From an uncultured Chitinophaga sp. (GTDB taxonomy: Bacteria > Bacteroidota > Bacteroidia > Chitinophagales > Chitinophagaceae): DNA of 64,000 nucleotides. Shown here one piece after another: positions 25,191 to 34,176 of this stretch; position 1 is the stretch's first letter; each line of letters begins with the position of its first letter. Position numbers and translations under genes: made by a program. Below the pieces are notes generated by a model that saw nothing but the letters and a program-made list of their open reading frames with translations, ran no database searches and was not told the origin of the DNA. The stretch is taken from NCBI RefSeq assembly GCF_946479755.1, contig NZ_CAMLHC010000004.1:266424-330423 (forward strand). Direction: 5' to 3'.

Positions 25191-26504
25191 TCACACGCCT
25201 ACGGTTTGCCGTAGTTTCACGATGTTGGCGGCGCCGCGTTTGATAATGATGCGGGTGCCTCTTTCGTAGGTGAAATAGCGGTAGAACCAGTTGATGAACA
25301 CCACCAGTTTGTTACGGAAGCCGAGCAGGCTCATAAGGTGTACGATCATCCATACGATCCAGGCAAAGTAGCCGCTGAGGCGCATATTGGCGAATTCGGC
25401 GACGGCCCTGTTACGGCCGATGGTGGCCATACTGCCAAGGTCTTTATAATAGAAGCCTTTGAGCGTTTTTTTCTCCAGCATAAGGCGGATGTTGTGCGCC
25501 AGGTTTTTACCCTGCTGGATGGCCACCTGCGCCACCATGGGATACCCTTTCGGGAAGCGCTGGTCGTTGGTCATCTGTGCGATATCGCCGATGGCAAATA
25601 CGTTGTCAAATCCTTTCAGCTGGTTGAACTCGTTGACAATGATACGGCCGTTGGGCAGCAGGATGTCTTTAGGCAGACCTGTTACCGGTACGCCTTTTAC
25701 GCCGGCAGACCAGAGGAGGGATTGTGACTGTATCGTTTCCCCGTTGCTGAGGGTGATGGTGTGACCATCATATTCTTTTACGCCGGTGTTGACCATCACT
25801 CTTACACCCAGTTCCTGCAACGCTTTCATGGTGCGTTCGGATGTTTTTTCGCTGAAAGAAGCCAGCAGTTTGGGGCCTGCTTCTATCAGGTAAACATTCA
25901 TGAGGGATTGGGGCAGATCGGGATAGTCTTTGGGCATGATATATTTCCGCAGTTCAGCAAAGGCGCCTGCCAGTTCCACACCGGTGGGGCCGCCGCCGAC
26001 CATGACAAAGTTGAGTTTAGGTTTTATTTCTTCCGGGTCCTTCAGCAGCAGGCTTTCCTCGAATTGTTTCACTACATAATTTCTGATCTGTACCGCTTCG
26101 ATGAGGGATTTCATGCCGATGGCGTTGTCTTCGATGGCTTTGTTGCCGAAGAAGTTGGTATTGCTGCCGGTGGCGAACACAAGATAGTCGTAGCGAATTT
26201 CACCGATACCTGTTTCCAGTATGTTTTCTGCGGTCCTGATACCGGTCACTTCCGCCATGCGGAAGACGAGGTTTTTCTGTTTTCTGAAGATACCTCTGAG
26301 TGGGAAAGCGATGCTGTCCGGTTCCAGGCCGGCAGTAGATACCTGGTAAAGCAGCGGTTGAAAAAGGTGATAATTGTTTCTGTCGAGCAGTACGATCTGT
26401 ACCGGAGCATGTTTCAATTGCTTGGCCAGGTTTATACCGCCAAATCCTCCTCCTACAATAACTACGCGCGGTTGGGCAGACTCCGGAATGTTAGGCTGGA
26501 TCAT
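25191..26504 (-). CDS. ndh: Type II NADH:quinone oxidoreductase
   Basis: 437-residue membrane-attached flavoprotein that passes electrons from NADH to quinone without pumping protons. The FAD loop is VVIVGGGFGGINLA (13-26) and the NADH loop FVMVGGGPTGVELAGAFAEL. FAIGDIAQM is the second FAD-binding motif, and DRNNYHLFQPLLYQVSTAGL is characteristic. A hydrophobic C-terminal part (FAWIVWMIVHLMSLLGF) probably attaches it to the membrane. A TAACTTTG box (plus-strand 26601-26608) with a weak -33 lies about 100 nt upstream. Confidence 0.92.
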   Translation of the reverse strand: MIQPNIPESAQPRVVIVGGGFGGINLAKQLKHAPVQIVLLDRNNYHLFQPLLYQVSTAGLEPDSIAFPLRGIFRKQKNLVFRMAEVTGIRTAENILETGIGEIRYDYLVFATGSNTNFFGNKAIEDNAIGMKSLIEAVQIRNYVVKQFEESLLLKDPEEIKPKLNFVMVGGGPTGVELAGAFAELRKYIMPKDYPDLPQSLMNVYLIEAGPKLLASFSEKTSERTMKALQELGVRVMVNTGVKEYDGHTITLSNGETIQSQSLLWSAGVKGVPVTGLPKDILLPNGRIIVNEFNQLKGFDNVFAIGDIAQMTNDQRFPKGYPMVAQVAIQQGKNLAHNIRLMLEKKTLKGFYYKDLGSMATIGRNRAVAEFANMRLSGYFAWIVWMIVHLMSLLGFRNKLVVFINWFYRYFTYERGTRIIIKRGAANIVKLRQTVGV

Positions 26505-26639
26505 AATTCATCTGTTTATTTTGTGTTGGATATGGCATACCTCGTTATAACATTCTGATACTACCGGCAGTTCAAACGCCGTACCAGTAGTAATCTTTAT
26601 CAAAGTTACAAAACTTTCAGAAAAAAATGAAAATTAAGG

Positions 26640-27040
26640 ACATGATAAATATCAGGTTTTCAAAAATTTAATGAGGCGTTTTTAGGGTAGTCGTTGCCGT
26701 AAAATGGCTCCGCTTGTGTATGCTGGCGTTGATGGTTAAGGCTGCACAGCGCATTGGACAGGAGAGAAGCTGTGGTTGGGCTGGCATAGGGGAATGCTTC
26801 ATGTTTGGGTGGAAGCCTATGATTATTGTTGTGGTTCTGCTGTGTTTTGATCTGGAAGGTGATATTGCTGGCGATGGATTAGCACTGGTCTGGTTGATAC
26901 AGCTGATGAAGGCTGAAAGTTGTGGTTATACTTAGCGGTTGGCGGAGCTGGCAGGCCATGGTTTCGCGGTTTGCCGGAGTGGGTTGTGATAAAAGGGGAT
27001 GCATCATTGAGCCAGCTGCTGTACAAGGATTCGAACAACA
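26640..27040. other. Gene-poor gap with strong G+T bias on the plus strand
   Basis: Most of the 576-base interval between ndh and glpF is unusually rich in G and T on the plus strand. Short open frames exist on both strands, for example a 73-codon minus-strand frame at 26823-27044 containing NDASPFITTHSGKPRNH. None has a supported start, family or operon context. I see no RNA gene. Confidence 0.35.
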
Positions 27041-27045
27041 ACATA

Positions 27046-27067
27046 GCCCAGGGCTCATGCCCCGGGC
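27046..27067 (-). terminator. Probable terminator of the glycerol operon
   Basis: GCCCAGGG (27046-27053) pairs with CCCCGGGC (27060-27067) with one mismatch. It lies 14 nt after the glpF stop and is followed on the minus strand by a U-rich stretch (TATGTTGTTGTTC). Confidence 0.5.
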
Positions 27068-27080
27068 ATAAAAATGTTTA

Positions 27081-27794
27081 TCAGGAAGCCAGAAAGGCGT
27101 TATATATCAGTGCCGCAGCGACAGCGCCTGCAATTGGCCCTGCGATGGGTATCCATGCGTAGGCCCAGTCGCTGCCGCCTTTACCGGAGATCGGCAGTAT
27201 CGCATGCATTATGCGTGGGCCGAGGTCTCTGGCGGGATTGATGGCGTAGCCGGTAGGACCGCCGAGGGAGAGGCCGATGGCCAGTACCACGAAAGCTACG
27301 GGCAGGGCGTCGAGGGAGCCGATGCCAGTAGCGGGCTTGGTGATATAGAATACAGCCAGTATGAAAACGAGGGTGGCAATAAATTCTGTGAGGAAGTTAT
27401 AGCCGGGTGTTCGTATAGCCGGGATGGTGCAGAACACGCCCAGTTTGCTGGCGGCGTCTGTGGTGGCGTCGAAGTGTTTTTTGTAGCAGAGCCATACGAG
27501 GAGGGCGCCGAGCATGGCGCCCAGCATCTGGGCGGCGATGTAGGCGGGTACGAGTGTCCAGCTGAAGGAGCCTTTCACAGCCAGGGCGATGGTGACGGCG
27601 GGGTTAAGGTGTGCGCCGCTGTACTGTCCGGCGCAGAATACGCCGACAAATACGGCCATGGCCCATCCCATGGTGATGACGATCCAGCCGCCCTGGTTGC
27701 CTTTGGACTTGTTGAGTACTACGTTGGCGACTACGCCGTCGCCGAGGGCGATAATAAAAGCTGTTCCGATAATTTCGGCTAAGAATGGTGACAT
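27081..27794 (-). CDS. glpF: Glycerol facilitator (aquaglyceroporin)
   Basis: 237-residue inner-membrane channel. It has two NPA boxes, N64-P65-A66 in GAHLNPAVTIA and N186-P-A in GYAINPARDLGPR. The aspartate after the second box (NPARD) is the mark of glycerol-conducting members as opposed to pure water channels. Six helices and two half-helices are evident. It starts 11 nt after the glpK stop, so both belong to one operon for glycerol entry and trapping. Confidence 0.92.
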   Translation of the reverse strand: MSPFLAEIIGTAFIIALGDGVVANVVLNKSKGNQGGWIVITMGWAMAVFVGVFCAGQYSGAHLNPAVTIALAVKGSFSWTLVPAYIAAQMLGAMLGALLVWLCYKKHFDATTDAASKLGVFCTIPAIRTPGYNFLTEFIATLVFILAVFYITKPATGIGSLDALPVAFVVLAIGLSLGGPTGYAINPARDLGPRIMHAILPISGKGGSDWAYAWIPIAGPIAGAVAAALIYNAFLAS

Positions 27795-27805
27795 GTGTGG
27801 AATTT

Positions 27806-29302
27806 TTAGTCTTCTGCAGTCCAGGCCTGGGCCGCTCTGATTGCGCGTTTCCAGTCTTTACAAAGTTGTTGGCGTTGTGATGTTTCCATAGTTGGTTCGA
27901 AGGTGGCGTCTACTTTCCATTGGCGGGCGATAGACGGGATGCTGTCCCAGAACCCTACGGCCAGTCCGGCGAGGTAGGCAGCGCCCAGCGCGGTGGTTTC
28001 GGTGATGTGCGGGCGTACCACCTGCACCTGCAGCAGGTCTGACTGGAACTGCATGAGCAGGTTATTGCTGGTGGCGCCGCCATCGACGCGCAGTTCGCTG
28101 ATAGGCATACCGGCGTCGCCTTCCATGGCTTTGAGCACGTCCATGGTCTGGAAGGCGATGCTGTCGAGCGCGGCACGGGCGATGTGGGCGGCGCTGGTGC
28201 CGCGGGTGATGCCCACCATGGTGCCGCGGGCGTGTTGGTTCCAGTAGGGGGCGCCCAGTCCGGCGAATGCCGGTACGAAATATACACCGTCGCTGTGAGG
28301 CACGGTAGCGGCCAGTTTTTCCACGTCGGCGGAGTGGCGGATGATACCGAGGCCGTCGCGCAGCCACTGCACTACGGCGCCGCCGATAAAGATACTGCCT
28401 TCCAGGGCATAGGTGGTTTTACCGTTGATCTGCCAGGCTACGGTGGTGAGCAGGTTGTTTTTGGACGGGATGGGTTTGTCACCGGTATTGAGTACCATAA
28501 AACAGCCGGTGCCATAGGTATTTTTCAGCATACCAGGTTCGGTGCACATTTGTCCGAACAGGGCGGCCTGCTGGTCGCCGGCGATGCCGGCAATAGGAAT
28601 ACGGTAGGGGGTGAGCGTTGCTTCCGAGTAGCCGTACACTTCGCTGGAAGGTTTTACTTCCGGCAGCATGGAGGCCGGGATACCGAAGAGGGAGAGCAGT
28701 TCATCATCCCATTTCATGTCGTGGATATTAAACAACAATGTGCGGGAGGCATTGCTCACATCGGTGATATGCAGCTGTCCGTTGGAGAAGTTCCAGGTGA
28801 GCCAGCTGTCTACCGTGCCGAACGCCAGTTCGCCGGCTTCCGCTTTTTCCCTGACGCCGGGCACATTGTCCAGTATCCATTTTATTTTGGTGGCGGAGAA
28901 GTAGGCGTCTATCCGCAGGCCTGTTTTGTCTTTGATGAGTTGTTCCTTACCTTCTTTGATAAGGCTGTCACAGTAGGCGGCGGTGCGCCGGTCCTGCCAT
29001 ACGATGGCGTGATGAACGGGTTTGCCGGTTTTACGGTCCCATACGATGGTGGTTTCCCGCTGGTTGGTGATACCGATGGCAGCGATGTTATCGCCGGTAA
29101 TGCGTGCTTTGAGCAGTACTTCTGCGGCCACGCTGGCCTGGGAGGTCCATATCTCCATGGCATCGTGTTCCACCCATCCGGGCTGAGGGAATATCTGTTT
29201 GAATTCCTTTTGTGCAGTCGCTTTGATGCTGCCGTCGTGGTCGAAGATAATGGCGCGGGAGCTGGTGGTGCCCTGGTCCAGCGCAAGAATGTATTTCCCC
29301 AT
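27806..29302 (-). CDS. glpK: Glycerol kinase
   Basis: 498-residue FGGY kinase that phosphorylates glycerol to sn-glycerol 3-phosphate. The ATP loop is [15 protein letters not shown] at the N-terminus. [28 protein letters not shown] and [13 protein letters not shown] elements are typical of GlpK, as is [20 protein letters not shown]. The ATG at 29302 is used; the upstream extension to 29377 crosses a terminator. No glycerol-3-phosphate dehydrogenase gene is adjacent. Confidence 0.95.
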   Translation of the reverse strand: MGKYILALDQGTTSSRAIIFDHDGSIKATAQKEFKQIFPQPGWVEHDAMEIWTSQASVAAEVLLKARITGDNIAAIGITNQRETTIVWDRKTGKPVHHAIVWQDRRTAAYCDSLIKEGKEQLIKDKTGLRIDAYFSATKIKWILDNVPGVREKAEAGELAFGTVDSWLTWNFSNGQLHITDVSNASRTLLFNIHDMKWDDELLSLFGIPASMLPEVKPSSEVYGYSEATLTPYRIPIAGIAGDQQAALFGQMCTEPGMLKNTYGTGCFMVLNTGDKPIPSKNNLLTTVAWQINGKTTYALEGSIFIGGAVVQWLRDGLGIIRHSADVEKLAATVPHSDGVYFVPAFAGLGAPYWNQHARGTMVGITRGTSAAHIARAALDSIAFQTMDVLKAMEGDAGMPISELRVDGGATSNNLLMQFQSDLLQVQVVRPHITETTALGAAYLAGLAVGFWDSIPSIARQWKVDATFEPTMETSQRQQLCKDWKRAIRAAQAWTAED

Positions 29303-29334
29303 CCGGTTAATGGTTTTAGTGGTTAACAATTTAC

Positions 29335-29370
29335 AAAAAAAATCCCCGGCGCAAGAACTGCACCGGGGAT
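29335..29370 (-). terminator. Terminator after transaldolase, just before glpK
   Basis: ATCCCCGG (29342-29349) pairs with CCGGGGAT (29363-29370), followed on the minus strand by eight T residues. It lies only about 35 nt before the glpK start, so it either ends the transaldolase message or acts as an attenuator for glpK. Confidence 0.85.
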
Positions 29371-29396
29371 ACACCATCTAAAAAATATCTTTGAAA

Positions 29397-30047
29397 TTAC
29401 ATTTTCTTGGCATCTTCCAGGAACTTGGCGAGACCGATGTCCGTTAACGGATGTTTCAGCAGGCCGAGGATGGAATCTAACGGGCAGGTACATACGTCAG
29501 CACCTACTTCCGCACATTTAACGATGTGGAGTGCGCTGCGGATGGAAGCTGCGAGGATCTCTGTTTTGTAGCCCTGCAGGCTGTAAATCTGCGCGATCTG
29601 TGCAATCAGTTCAACACCGTCCCAGTTGCTGTCATCAATGCGGCCGATGAAGGGAGATACGTAGGCAGCACCTGCTTTGGCAGCCAGGATCGCCTGACCG
29701 GCAGAGAACACCAGGGTGCAGTTGGTACGGATACCATTCTCAGAAAACCATTTGATGGCTTTTACGCCTTCTTTGATCATCGGTACTTTCACCACGATGT
29801 TGGGGTGGATAGCGGCCAGTTTCTTTCCTTCTTCCACGATAGATTTGAAATCGGTAGAGAATACTTCCGCGCTCACGTCACCGTCTACGATTTCGCAGAT
29901 GTCTGCATAATGTTTCAGGATAGCGGCTTCCCCTTTGATGCCTTCCTTGGCCATCAGCGACGGGTTAGTGGTTACACCATCCAGCACGCCGAGATCATGA
30001 GCTTCTCTTATCTGATCGAGATTAGCTGTATCGATAAAGAATTTCAT
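29397..30047 (-). CDS. Transaldolase, short TalC/FSA-family form
   Basis: 216-residue TIM-barrel aldolase forming a Schiff base at K87 (NIVVKVPM). Two positions separate true transaldolases from fructose-6-phosphate aldolase. Here E61 (VSAEVF) and F133 (SPFIGRID) are present where E. coli FSA has Gln and Tyr. The residues therefore favour transaldolase in the pentose phosphate pathway over F6P aldolase. It lies upstream of glpK-glpF but is separated from them by a strong terminator. Confidence 0.88.
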   Translation of the reverse strand: MKFFIDTANLDQIREAHDLGVLDGVTTNPSLMAKEGIKGEAAILKHYADICEIVDGDVSAEVFSTDFKSIVEEGKKLAAIHPNIVVKVPMIKEGVKAIKWFSENGIRTNCTLVFSAGQAILAAKAGAAYVSPFIGRIDDSNWDGVELIAQIAQIYSLQGYKTEILAASIRSALHIVKCAEVGADVCTCPLDSILGLLKHPLTDIGLAKFLEDAKKM

Positions 30048-30101
30048 ACTATTAAGAATTAGTTTGTAAGGACTCGATTTGCGTCATTTGTGGAGTACAC
30101 T

Positions 30102-30161
30102 GTCATTAGTGAAGAGGTGAGCAAATAGTAACCAGATGACTACTGACGAGCGACTAATGAC
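30102..30161. repeat. Inverted repeat between transaldolase and the SRP RNA gene
   Basis: GTCATTAGT (30102-30110) and ACTAATGAC (30153-30161) are perfect inverted copies around 42 nt that carry further GACTACTGAC-type pieces. It could be an operator or folded leader of the transaldolase gene. No clear promoter was found. Confidence 0.35.
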
Positions 30162-30178
30162 CTTTAAAAAAGAAAAAA

Positions 30179-30273
30179 GGCAAGTTACTTATATCGCACC
30201 GCTTCAACCACCTACCCTTGCTACATTCCTGTCCTGGGGGAGTTCAGCAGGAGCTGGTCGTATAAGACTTGCC
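30179..30273 (-). ncRNA. ffs: Signal recognition particle 4.5S RNA
   Basis: Small-type bacterial SRP RNA of about 95 nt. Read on the minus strand, GGCAAGT at the 5' end pairs with ACTTGCC at the 3' end. The apical core has CCCCCAGGACAGGAATG and TAGCAAGGG, which carry the GGAA tetraloop and the asymmetric Ffh-binding loop. The 3' end runs into TTTTTTCTTTTTT. A near-perfect promoter lies just upstream. Ends are estimated to within a few bases. Confidence 0.88.
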
Positions 30274-30278
30274 GGTTG

Positions 30279-30309
30279 CAAAGGTAATGCAATCCACTGA
30301 AAATCCAAA
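30279..30309 (-). promoter_or_regulatory. Promoter of the SRP RNA gene
   Basis: On the minus strand TTTG (30309-30306), a 19-nt spacer and TACCTTTG (30286-30279): the ideal Bacteroidota promoter, 6 nt from the predicted RNA start. Confidence 0.85.
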
Positions 30310-30508
30310 TTTTATAAAAGAAATCTCAAAAAAAATGTTGGATCAGCTCCCTGGCGATGTGATTTTCTGTTTAAAAAATCAACTAAATATGTATTCACTT
30401 CATTTGTTATACTTGAATTTTTATGTATCTTGTTGACGTTTTAATCCCCGGCAGTAAGCTGAACATGTGACAGCCGCTGTCTTATCTTTCATTCAAAACT
30501 ATATTCTT

Positions 30509-30940
30509 ATGGACAACGCCAGTAGTGCGGCCGTTCTCGCCCTAATGCTCCCCTTTATTATCTTCGGGCTTGCGCTCGCCGTCTTCTCGATTATCTGTAT
30601 GTGGAAAGTATACAGGAAAGCGGGTTTTGAAGGCTGGGAGTCTATCATTCCCATCTACAGCACGATCATCCTGCTGAGAATCATCGGCAAACCATGGTGG
30701 TGGCTGCTGCTGTTCTGTATTCCTGTCGTGAACATTATTTTCGCGATCATGGCAATGGACCTGCTCAGCAAAAGTTTTGGAAAAGGCACGGGCTTTACCC
30801 TCGGACTGATCTTCCTGAACTTCATCTTCCTGGCTATCCTGGCATTCGACCGTACCATCGTATACCAGGGCCCGGCAGGCGATCCCAACGCTCCCCGGCC
30901 GCAACAGGACATCAACACAATTGGAAAAAACCTCGTTTAA
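30509..30940 (+). CDS. DUF5684-family membrane protein
   Basis: 143 residues with three or four helices: about 9-34, then IPIYSTIILLRIIGKPWWWL, IPVVNIIFAIMAMDLLSKSF and LGLIFLNFIFLAILAF. The pattern KAGFEGWESIIPIYS ... KPWWWLLL ... SFGKGTGF matches DUF5684. The function is unknown. The ATG at 30509 is preferred over a GTG at 30467. A small RDD protein follows 27 nt later. Confidence 0.75.
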   Translation: MDNASSAAVLALMLPFIIFGLALAVFSIICMWKVYRKAGFEGWESIIPIYSTIILLRIIGKPWWWLLLFCIPVVNIIFAIMAMDLLSKSFGKGTGFTLGLIFLNFIFLAILAFDRTIVYQGPAGDPNAPRPQQDINTIGKNLV

Positions 30941-30967
30941 TTTTTTAACCGCTTTATATTTTAACCT

Positions 30968-31393
30968 ATGGATACAATTAACCAAAACAAAAGTTCCGAC
31001 CTGCTCTCCGACCTGCAGGAAACCGCTAACCTGGAGCACGCCTCCAAAGGCCAGCGTTTTGCTAATCTGCTTATCGACGGCATCATTGTGGGCGTAGCCC
31101 AGAACATCCTTGCCGCGGTACTGACACTCGGGCTTATGGAATCTATTTTGCTCAGCCTGGTCATCAACCTCGCTTATTACACCGTTATGGAAGGCTTTGC
31201 CGGCGGTCGTACCGTTGGCAAAATGGTTACCGGTACGCACGTAGTGAGCACTAACGGTGAACCGCTGACCACCGGCCGTATCATGCTCCGCACCGTTTGC
31301 AGATGGGTGCCTTTCGAACCTTTCAGCATGCTGTTTGGTGATGCTCCCTGGCATGACACCTGGACGGATACCGCTGTAGTAAAAGGCAAATAA
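30968..31393 (+). CDS. Small RDD-family membrane protein
   Basis: 141 residues. QRFANLLIDGIIVG carries the Arg-Asp pattern that names the RDD family. Helices lie near residues 38-60 and 62-75, and EGFAGGRTVGKMVTGTHVV is the conserved loop after the second helix. The C-terminus HDTWTDTAVVKGK is typical. The function is unclear; some RDD proteins act as Na+/H+ antiporters. Probably co-transcribed with the preceding DUF5684 gene. Confidence 0.8.
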   Translation: MDTINQNKSSDLLSDLQETANLEHASKGQRFANLLIDGIIVGVAQNILAAVLTLGLMESILLSLVINLAYYTVMEGFAGGRTVGKMVTGTHVVSTNGEPLTTGRIMLRTVCRWVPFEPFSMLFGDAPWHDTWTDTAVVKGK

Positions 31394-31418
31394 GTCTGCA
31401 CGAAAATTTTTCTTTAAA

Positions 31419-31457
31419 AACAGGAAGGCCGAAGCAATCTGCTTCGGCCTTCCTGTT
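31419..31457. terminator. Bidirectional terminator
   Basis: An 18-bp perfect stem, AACAGGAAGGCCGAAGCA/TGCTTCGGCCTTCCTGTT, with a 3-nt loop, between convergent genes. Confidence 0.92.
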
Positions 31458-31471
31458 ACTTATCATGTATG

Positions 31472-32215
31472 TCAGTTGTCGCGTGTGGTGTAGTAGTTGT
31501 AATCATTCAATACCGTTTCCAGGAAATTGGTATTGGGCAATTCGGATTCAATATGAAGCACCTCCTTTACGCGAAACGCCACCTTGGCCGCCAGCACCTC
31601 ATCACCGGCCTTTAACGCTTTGTCAAGCAAGTCTTTCACCTTGTTCATGTCCCTGTCAGATAACCGCATGATCTGCGGAAACTGCGGCTGGTAGTCGGAG
31701 GCAGACATATCCCGGAAAATAGTTTCTTCAATGCTGCCCTTACGTTTGGTATTGATCACAATAGTGCCGGCCACCAGGTCGCCCAGGCGCTGACTGTAGG
31801 GCGTGCGGGCCATGACTATAATTGGCATGATTACCGGAATAAAGAACAGCCCTGCCATGAGCGGGGATTCTATCATCCGGAATATCCACCGGATCAGGTG
31901 CTGGCTCGCGGTAGGCTGGTTGCCCGTCAGGCTCACCGCTTTTATATGTAATATCTTTTTGCCGGGAGAATAACCACCCATGATGATCTCTGTGACCAGG
32001 AAATACAACATGACAGGTACCATCGCTACCAATATAACCAGTACCATCCGGGCATCGCTGTTTATCTGAAAGGTGGAAATCACCATAAACGCCGCCAGGA
32101 CATATACCCCGCGGATTGCGAAATCAATGAGCCACGCCAGAAAACGCGTCATCGCCTCCGCCGTTTCAAATTCGAGGTCAATGTTGAAGGAAGTTGGTAT
32201 TTTTATGTTGCTCAT
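31472..32215 (-). CDS. RDD-family membrane protein
   Basis: 247 residues. FLAWLIDFAIRGVYVLAAFM gives the RDD signature and first helix. MVLVILVAMVPVMLYFLVTE and GLFFIPVIMPIIVM are later helices. GGYSPGKKILHIKAVS and SQRLGDLVAGTIVI are the conserved loops. A soluble C-terminal tail of about 90 residues follows. It is divergent from the SpoIIM-DUF4129-DUF4350-MoxR-DUF58 operon, the usual neighbourhood of this gene in Bacteroidota. The ATG at 32215 is used. Confidence 0.82.
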   Translation of the reverse strand: MSNIKIPTSFNIDLEFETAEAMTRFLAWLIDFAIRGVYVLAAFMVISTFQINSDARMVLVILVAMVPVMLYFLVTEIIMGGYSPGKKILHIKAVSLTGNQPTASQHLIRWIFRMIESPLMAGLFFIPVIMPIIVMARTPYSQRLGDLVAGTIVINTKRKGSIEETIFRDMSASDYQPQFPQIMRLSDRDMNKVKDLLDKALKAGDEVLAAKVAFRVKEVLHIESELPNTNFLETVLNDYNYYTTRDN

Positions 32216-32235
32216 ACTCAAATTTACATATTAGT

Positions 32236-32267
32236 TTATATATTGTTAAACGATTTAGTATGTTTGC
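32236..32267 (+). promoter_or_regulatory. Promoter of the SpoIIM-MoxR operon
   Basis: TTTA (32236-32239), a 20-nt spacer and TATGTTTG (32260-32267), about 60 nt before the first gene. Confidence 0.6.
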
Positions 32268-32327
32268 CCGATACTCCCCTTGTGCTGTAGGAAGATATCC
32301 GGATTTTAAATGGGAATTTGACTCACT

Positions 32328-33329
32328 ATGAGAGAATCATTGTTTATCAAGAAAAATTTGCCCCGCTGGAAACAAATCCAGGAGGAGCCAACCGAGGACC
32401 CCGACGAAATGGCGGAAAGATTTGTTTCCTTGCTGGATGATCTCTCTTATGCCAAAACATTTTATAGCTTCAGTAAAGTCACCCGATATATCAACGGACT
32501 GGCGGCCGGTATTTACCAGCGTATCTACCAGAACCGCAAAGAAGAAGTAGGCCGTTTTCAGTTGTTCTTCCGGTATGAGCTGCCACTGTTGTTCCGCCAG
32601 TATCACCGGCTGCTGTTGTTTACCCTCTGCTTTTTCCTGCTGTTCTGTATTATCGGCGCTTTTTCATCCGCACATGATGAAACCTTTGTCAGAGGTTTTT
32701 TGGGAGATGAATATGTGAATATGACGGAACGGAACATTGCCAACAATGATCCATTTGGCGTATATAAGCAAGGCAATCCGCTGCTGATGTTCCTGCAGAT
32801 AGCTGTCAACAATATACGGGTATCCCTGATGTGCTACGTGGGCGGTATTTTCCTGGGCGCGGGTTCCCTGTACCTGTTGCTGCACAACGGTATTATGCTC
32901 GGCGTATTCCAGTATATCTTCTTTTCCCATGGCCTCGGCTTCAAATCCATACTGGTGATCTGGATACACGGAACGCTGGAGATTTCCAGCATCGTTATCT
33001 CCGGTTGTGCCGGTATTATTCTCGGAAAAAGCCTGTTGTTCCCCGGCACACGCAAGCGGCTGGACTCCCTGCGCAAAGGCGCGAAAGACGGTATCAAAAC
33101 CATGGTGACGCTGATTCCCGTTTTCCTGGTGGCGGCATTCCTTGAAGGCTTTGTTACCCGGTACACAGAAATGCCGCTGTGGCTTAGTCTTTTTATACTC
33201 GCCGCCTCGCTGTTGTTCATGGTCGGTTACTTTGTCATATACCCGATCCGTTTACACCGTCAGGGATATCGTTTAAGCGAGGCCGGCAAAGTGATCGTCC
33301 CGATGCCCGGTCCAAAGCAGTTAAGTTAA
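32328..33329 (+). CDS. SpoIIM/DUF95-family integral membrane protein
   Basis: 333 residues. A soluble N-terminal helix region (1-90) is followed by about six transmembrane segments, including LLLFTLCFFLLFCIIGAF, SLMCYVGGIFLGAGSLYLLL and WIHGTLEISSIVISGCAGII. The last segment contains the HGTLE motif characteristic of stage II sporulation M relatives. No sporulation role is implied in Bacteroidota. First of five tightly spaced genes (gaps of 1, -4, -1 and 11 nt). Confidence 0.85.
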   Translation: MRESLFIKKNLPRWKQIQEEPTEDPDEMAERFVSLLDDLSYAKTFYSFSKVTRYINGLAAGIYQRIYQNRKEEVGRFQLFFRYELPLLFRQYHRLLLFTLCFFLLFCIIGAFSSAHDETFVRGFLGDEYVNMTERNIANNDPFGVYKQGNPLLMFLQIAVNNIRVSLMCYVGGIFLGAGSLYLLLHNGIMLGVFQYIFFSHGLGFKSILVIWIHGTLEISSIVISGCAGIILGKSLLFPGTRKRLDSLRKGAKDGIKTMVTLIPVFLVAAFLEGFVTRYTEMPLWLSLFILAASLLFMVGYFVIYPIRLHRQGYRLSEAGKVIVPMPGPKQLS

Positions 33330-33330
33330 T

Positions 33331-34176
33331 ATGATGAGAAGAGTTTGCAGAAAATATGGTCAGCGACTGCTGTTGTTATGCCTGCTGAGTGTACCGCTGA
33401 CAGCGATCAGCCAGGATACGCTGCCTCCGTCAGCAGAAGAGCCGCCGCCGCAGGCGCCGGTGGAAGCCGTGCCGGCAATGCCTGTGGAAGAAGATGCTGC
33501 CATGGAAACAACACCGGTACAAACCAGCCCTCTTGTAGATGAATACGGAAACGAAATAGAACTGCCTCCCTTTGATAAACGGGCGGTAGACGCCGGCGTT
33601 GTCGAGAAGCTGAAGGCAGATAAAAACATGCAGTACCGCGACAAGCCCATTGAAAAAGCCAACAGCAAAAGCAATGAACGGTTTGCCGCTTTTATGGCGA
33701 TGGTGCTCTATGTCCTCTGGAAGTTCAGCTGGGTGATCCTCGTGCTGCTGCTGGCGGGCCTCGGTTACCTCTTGTACCGTTTTATGAAAACCAATGGCCT
33801 GAGTGTCTTCCGGAAACCAAAACTGATCGATGGCCTGGAGGAAATACAGGAAGAAGACCTGCAGAGCGCAGGAGAGTACGAACAAAAAATCCGTGTCGCC
33901 ATCGCTGCCGGAGAAATCAGGCAGGCTGTCCGCTGGTGGTACCTGTACACGCTCTTTCAGCTGGCCAGCCGACAGCTGATCACACCCGGAAGGGAAAAAA
34001 CCAACAACGATTATCTCCGCAGCATGCGGAATACACCTTACTATAAAACGTTTTCCACATTAACACTGGATTATGAATACATCTGGTACGGTGGATTTGA
34101 TATCAGTGAAGATAACTTCAGGACCATGGACCAGCAGTTCAGGGATTTTAATCACCAATTAGGCAAAGCTTCGTGA
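33331..34176 (+). CDS. DUF4129-domain membrane protein
   Basis: 281 residues: signal peptide (about 1-28), a Pro/Glu-rich periplasmic segment, one transmembrane helix (WVILVLLLAGLGYLLYRFM, about 130-148) and a cytoplasmic DUF4129 helical domain (IRVAIAAGEIRQAVRWWYLY to the end). The family co-occurs with MoxR/DUF58 genes. The ATG is 1 nt after the SpoIIM stop, and the stop overlaps the next start (GTGA). Confidence 0.8.
   Translation: MMRRVCRKYGQRLLLLCLLSVPLTAISQDTLPPSAEEPPPQAPVEAVPAMPVEEDAAMETTPVQTSPLVDEYGNEIELPPFDKRAVDAGVVEKLKADKNMQYRDKPIEKANSKSNERFAAFMAMVLYVLWKFSWVILVLLLAGLGYLLYRFMKTNGLSVFRKPKLIDGLEEIQEEDLQSAGEYEQKIRVAIAAGEIRQAVRWWYLYTLFQLASRQLITPGREKTNNDYLRSMRNTPYYKTFSTLTLDYEYIWYGGFDISEDNFRTMDQQFRDFNHQLGKAS

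Noticed and set aside
27019..27040. tRNA fragment from GTTCGAATCC-like sequence on the minus strand
   Set aside because: The flanking bases cannot form a T-stem and no other tRNA arms are present.
32328..33329. Sporulation function for the SpoIIM-like gene
   Set aside because: The family is widespread in non-sporulating Bacteroidota beside MoxR/DUF58 genes; no sporulation genes are present.
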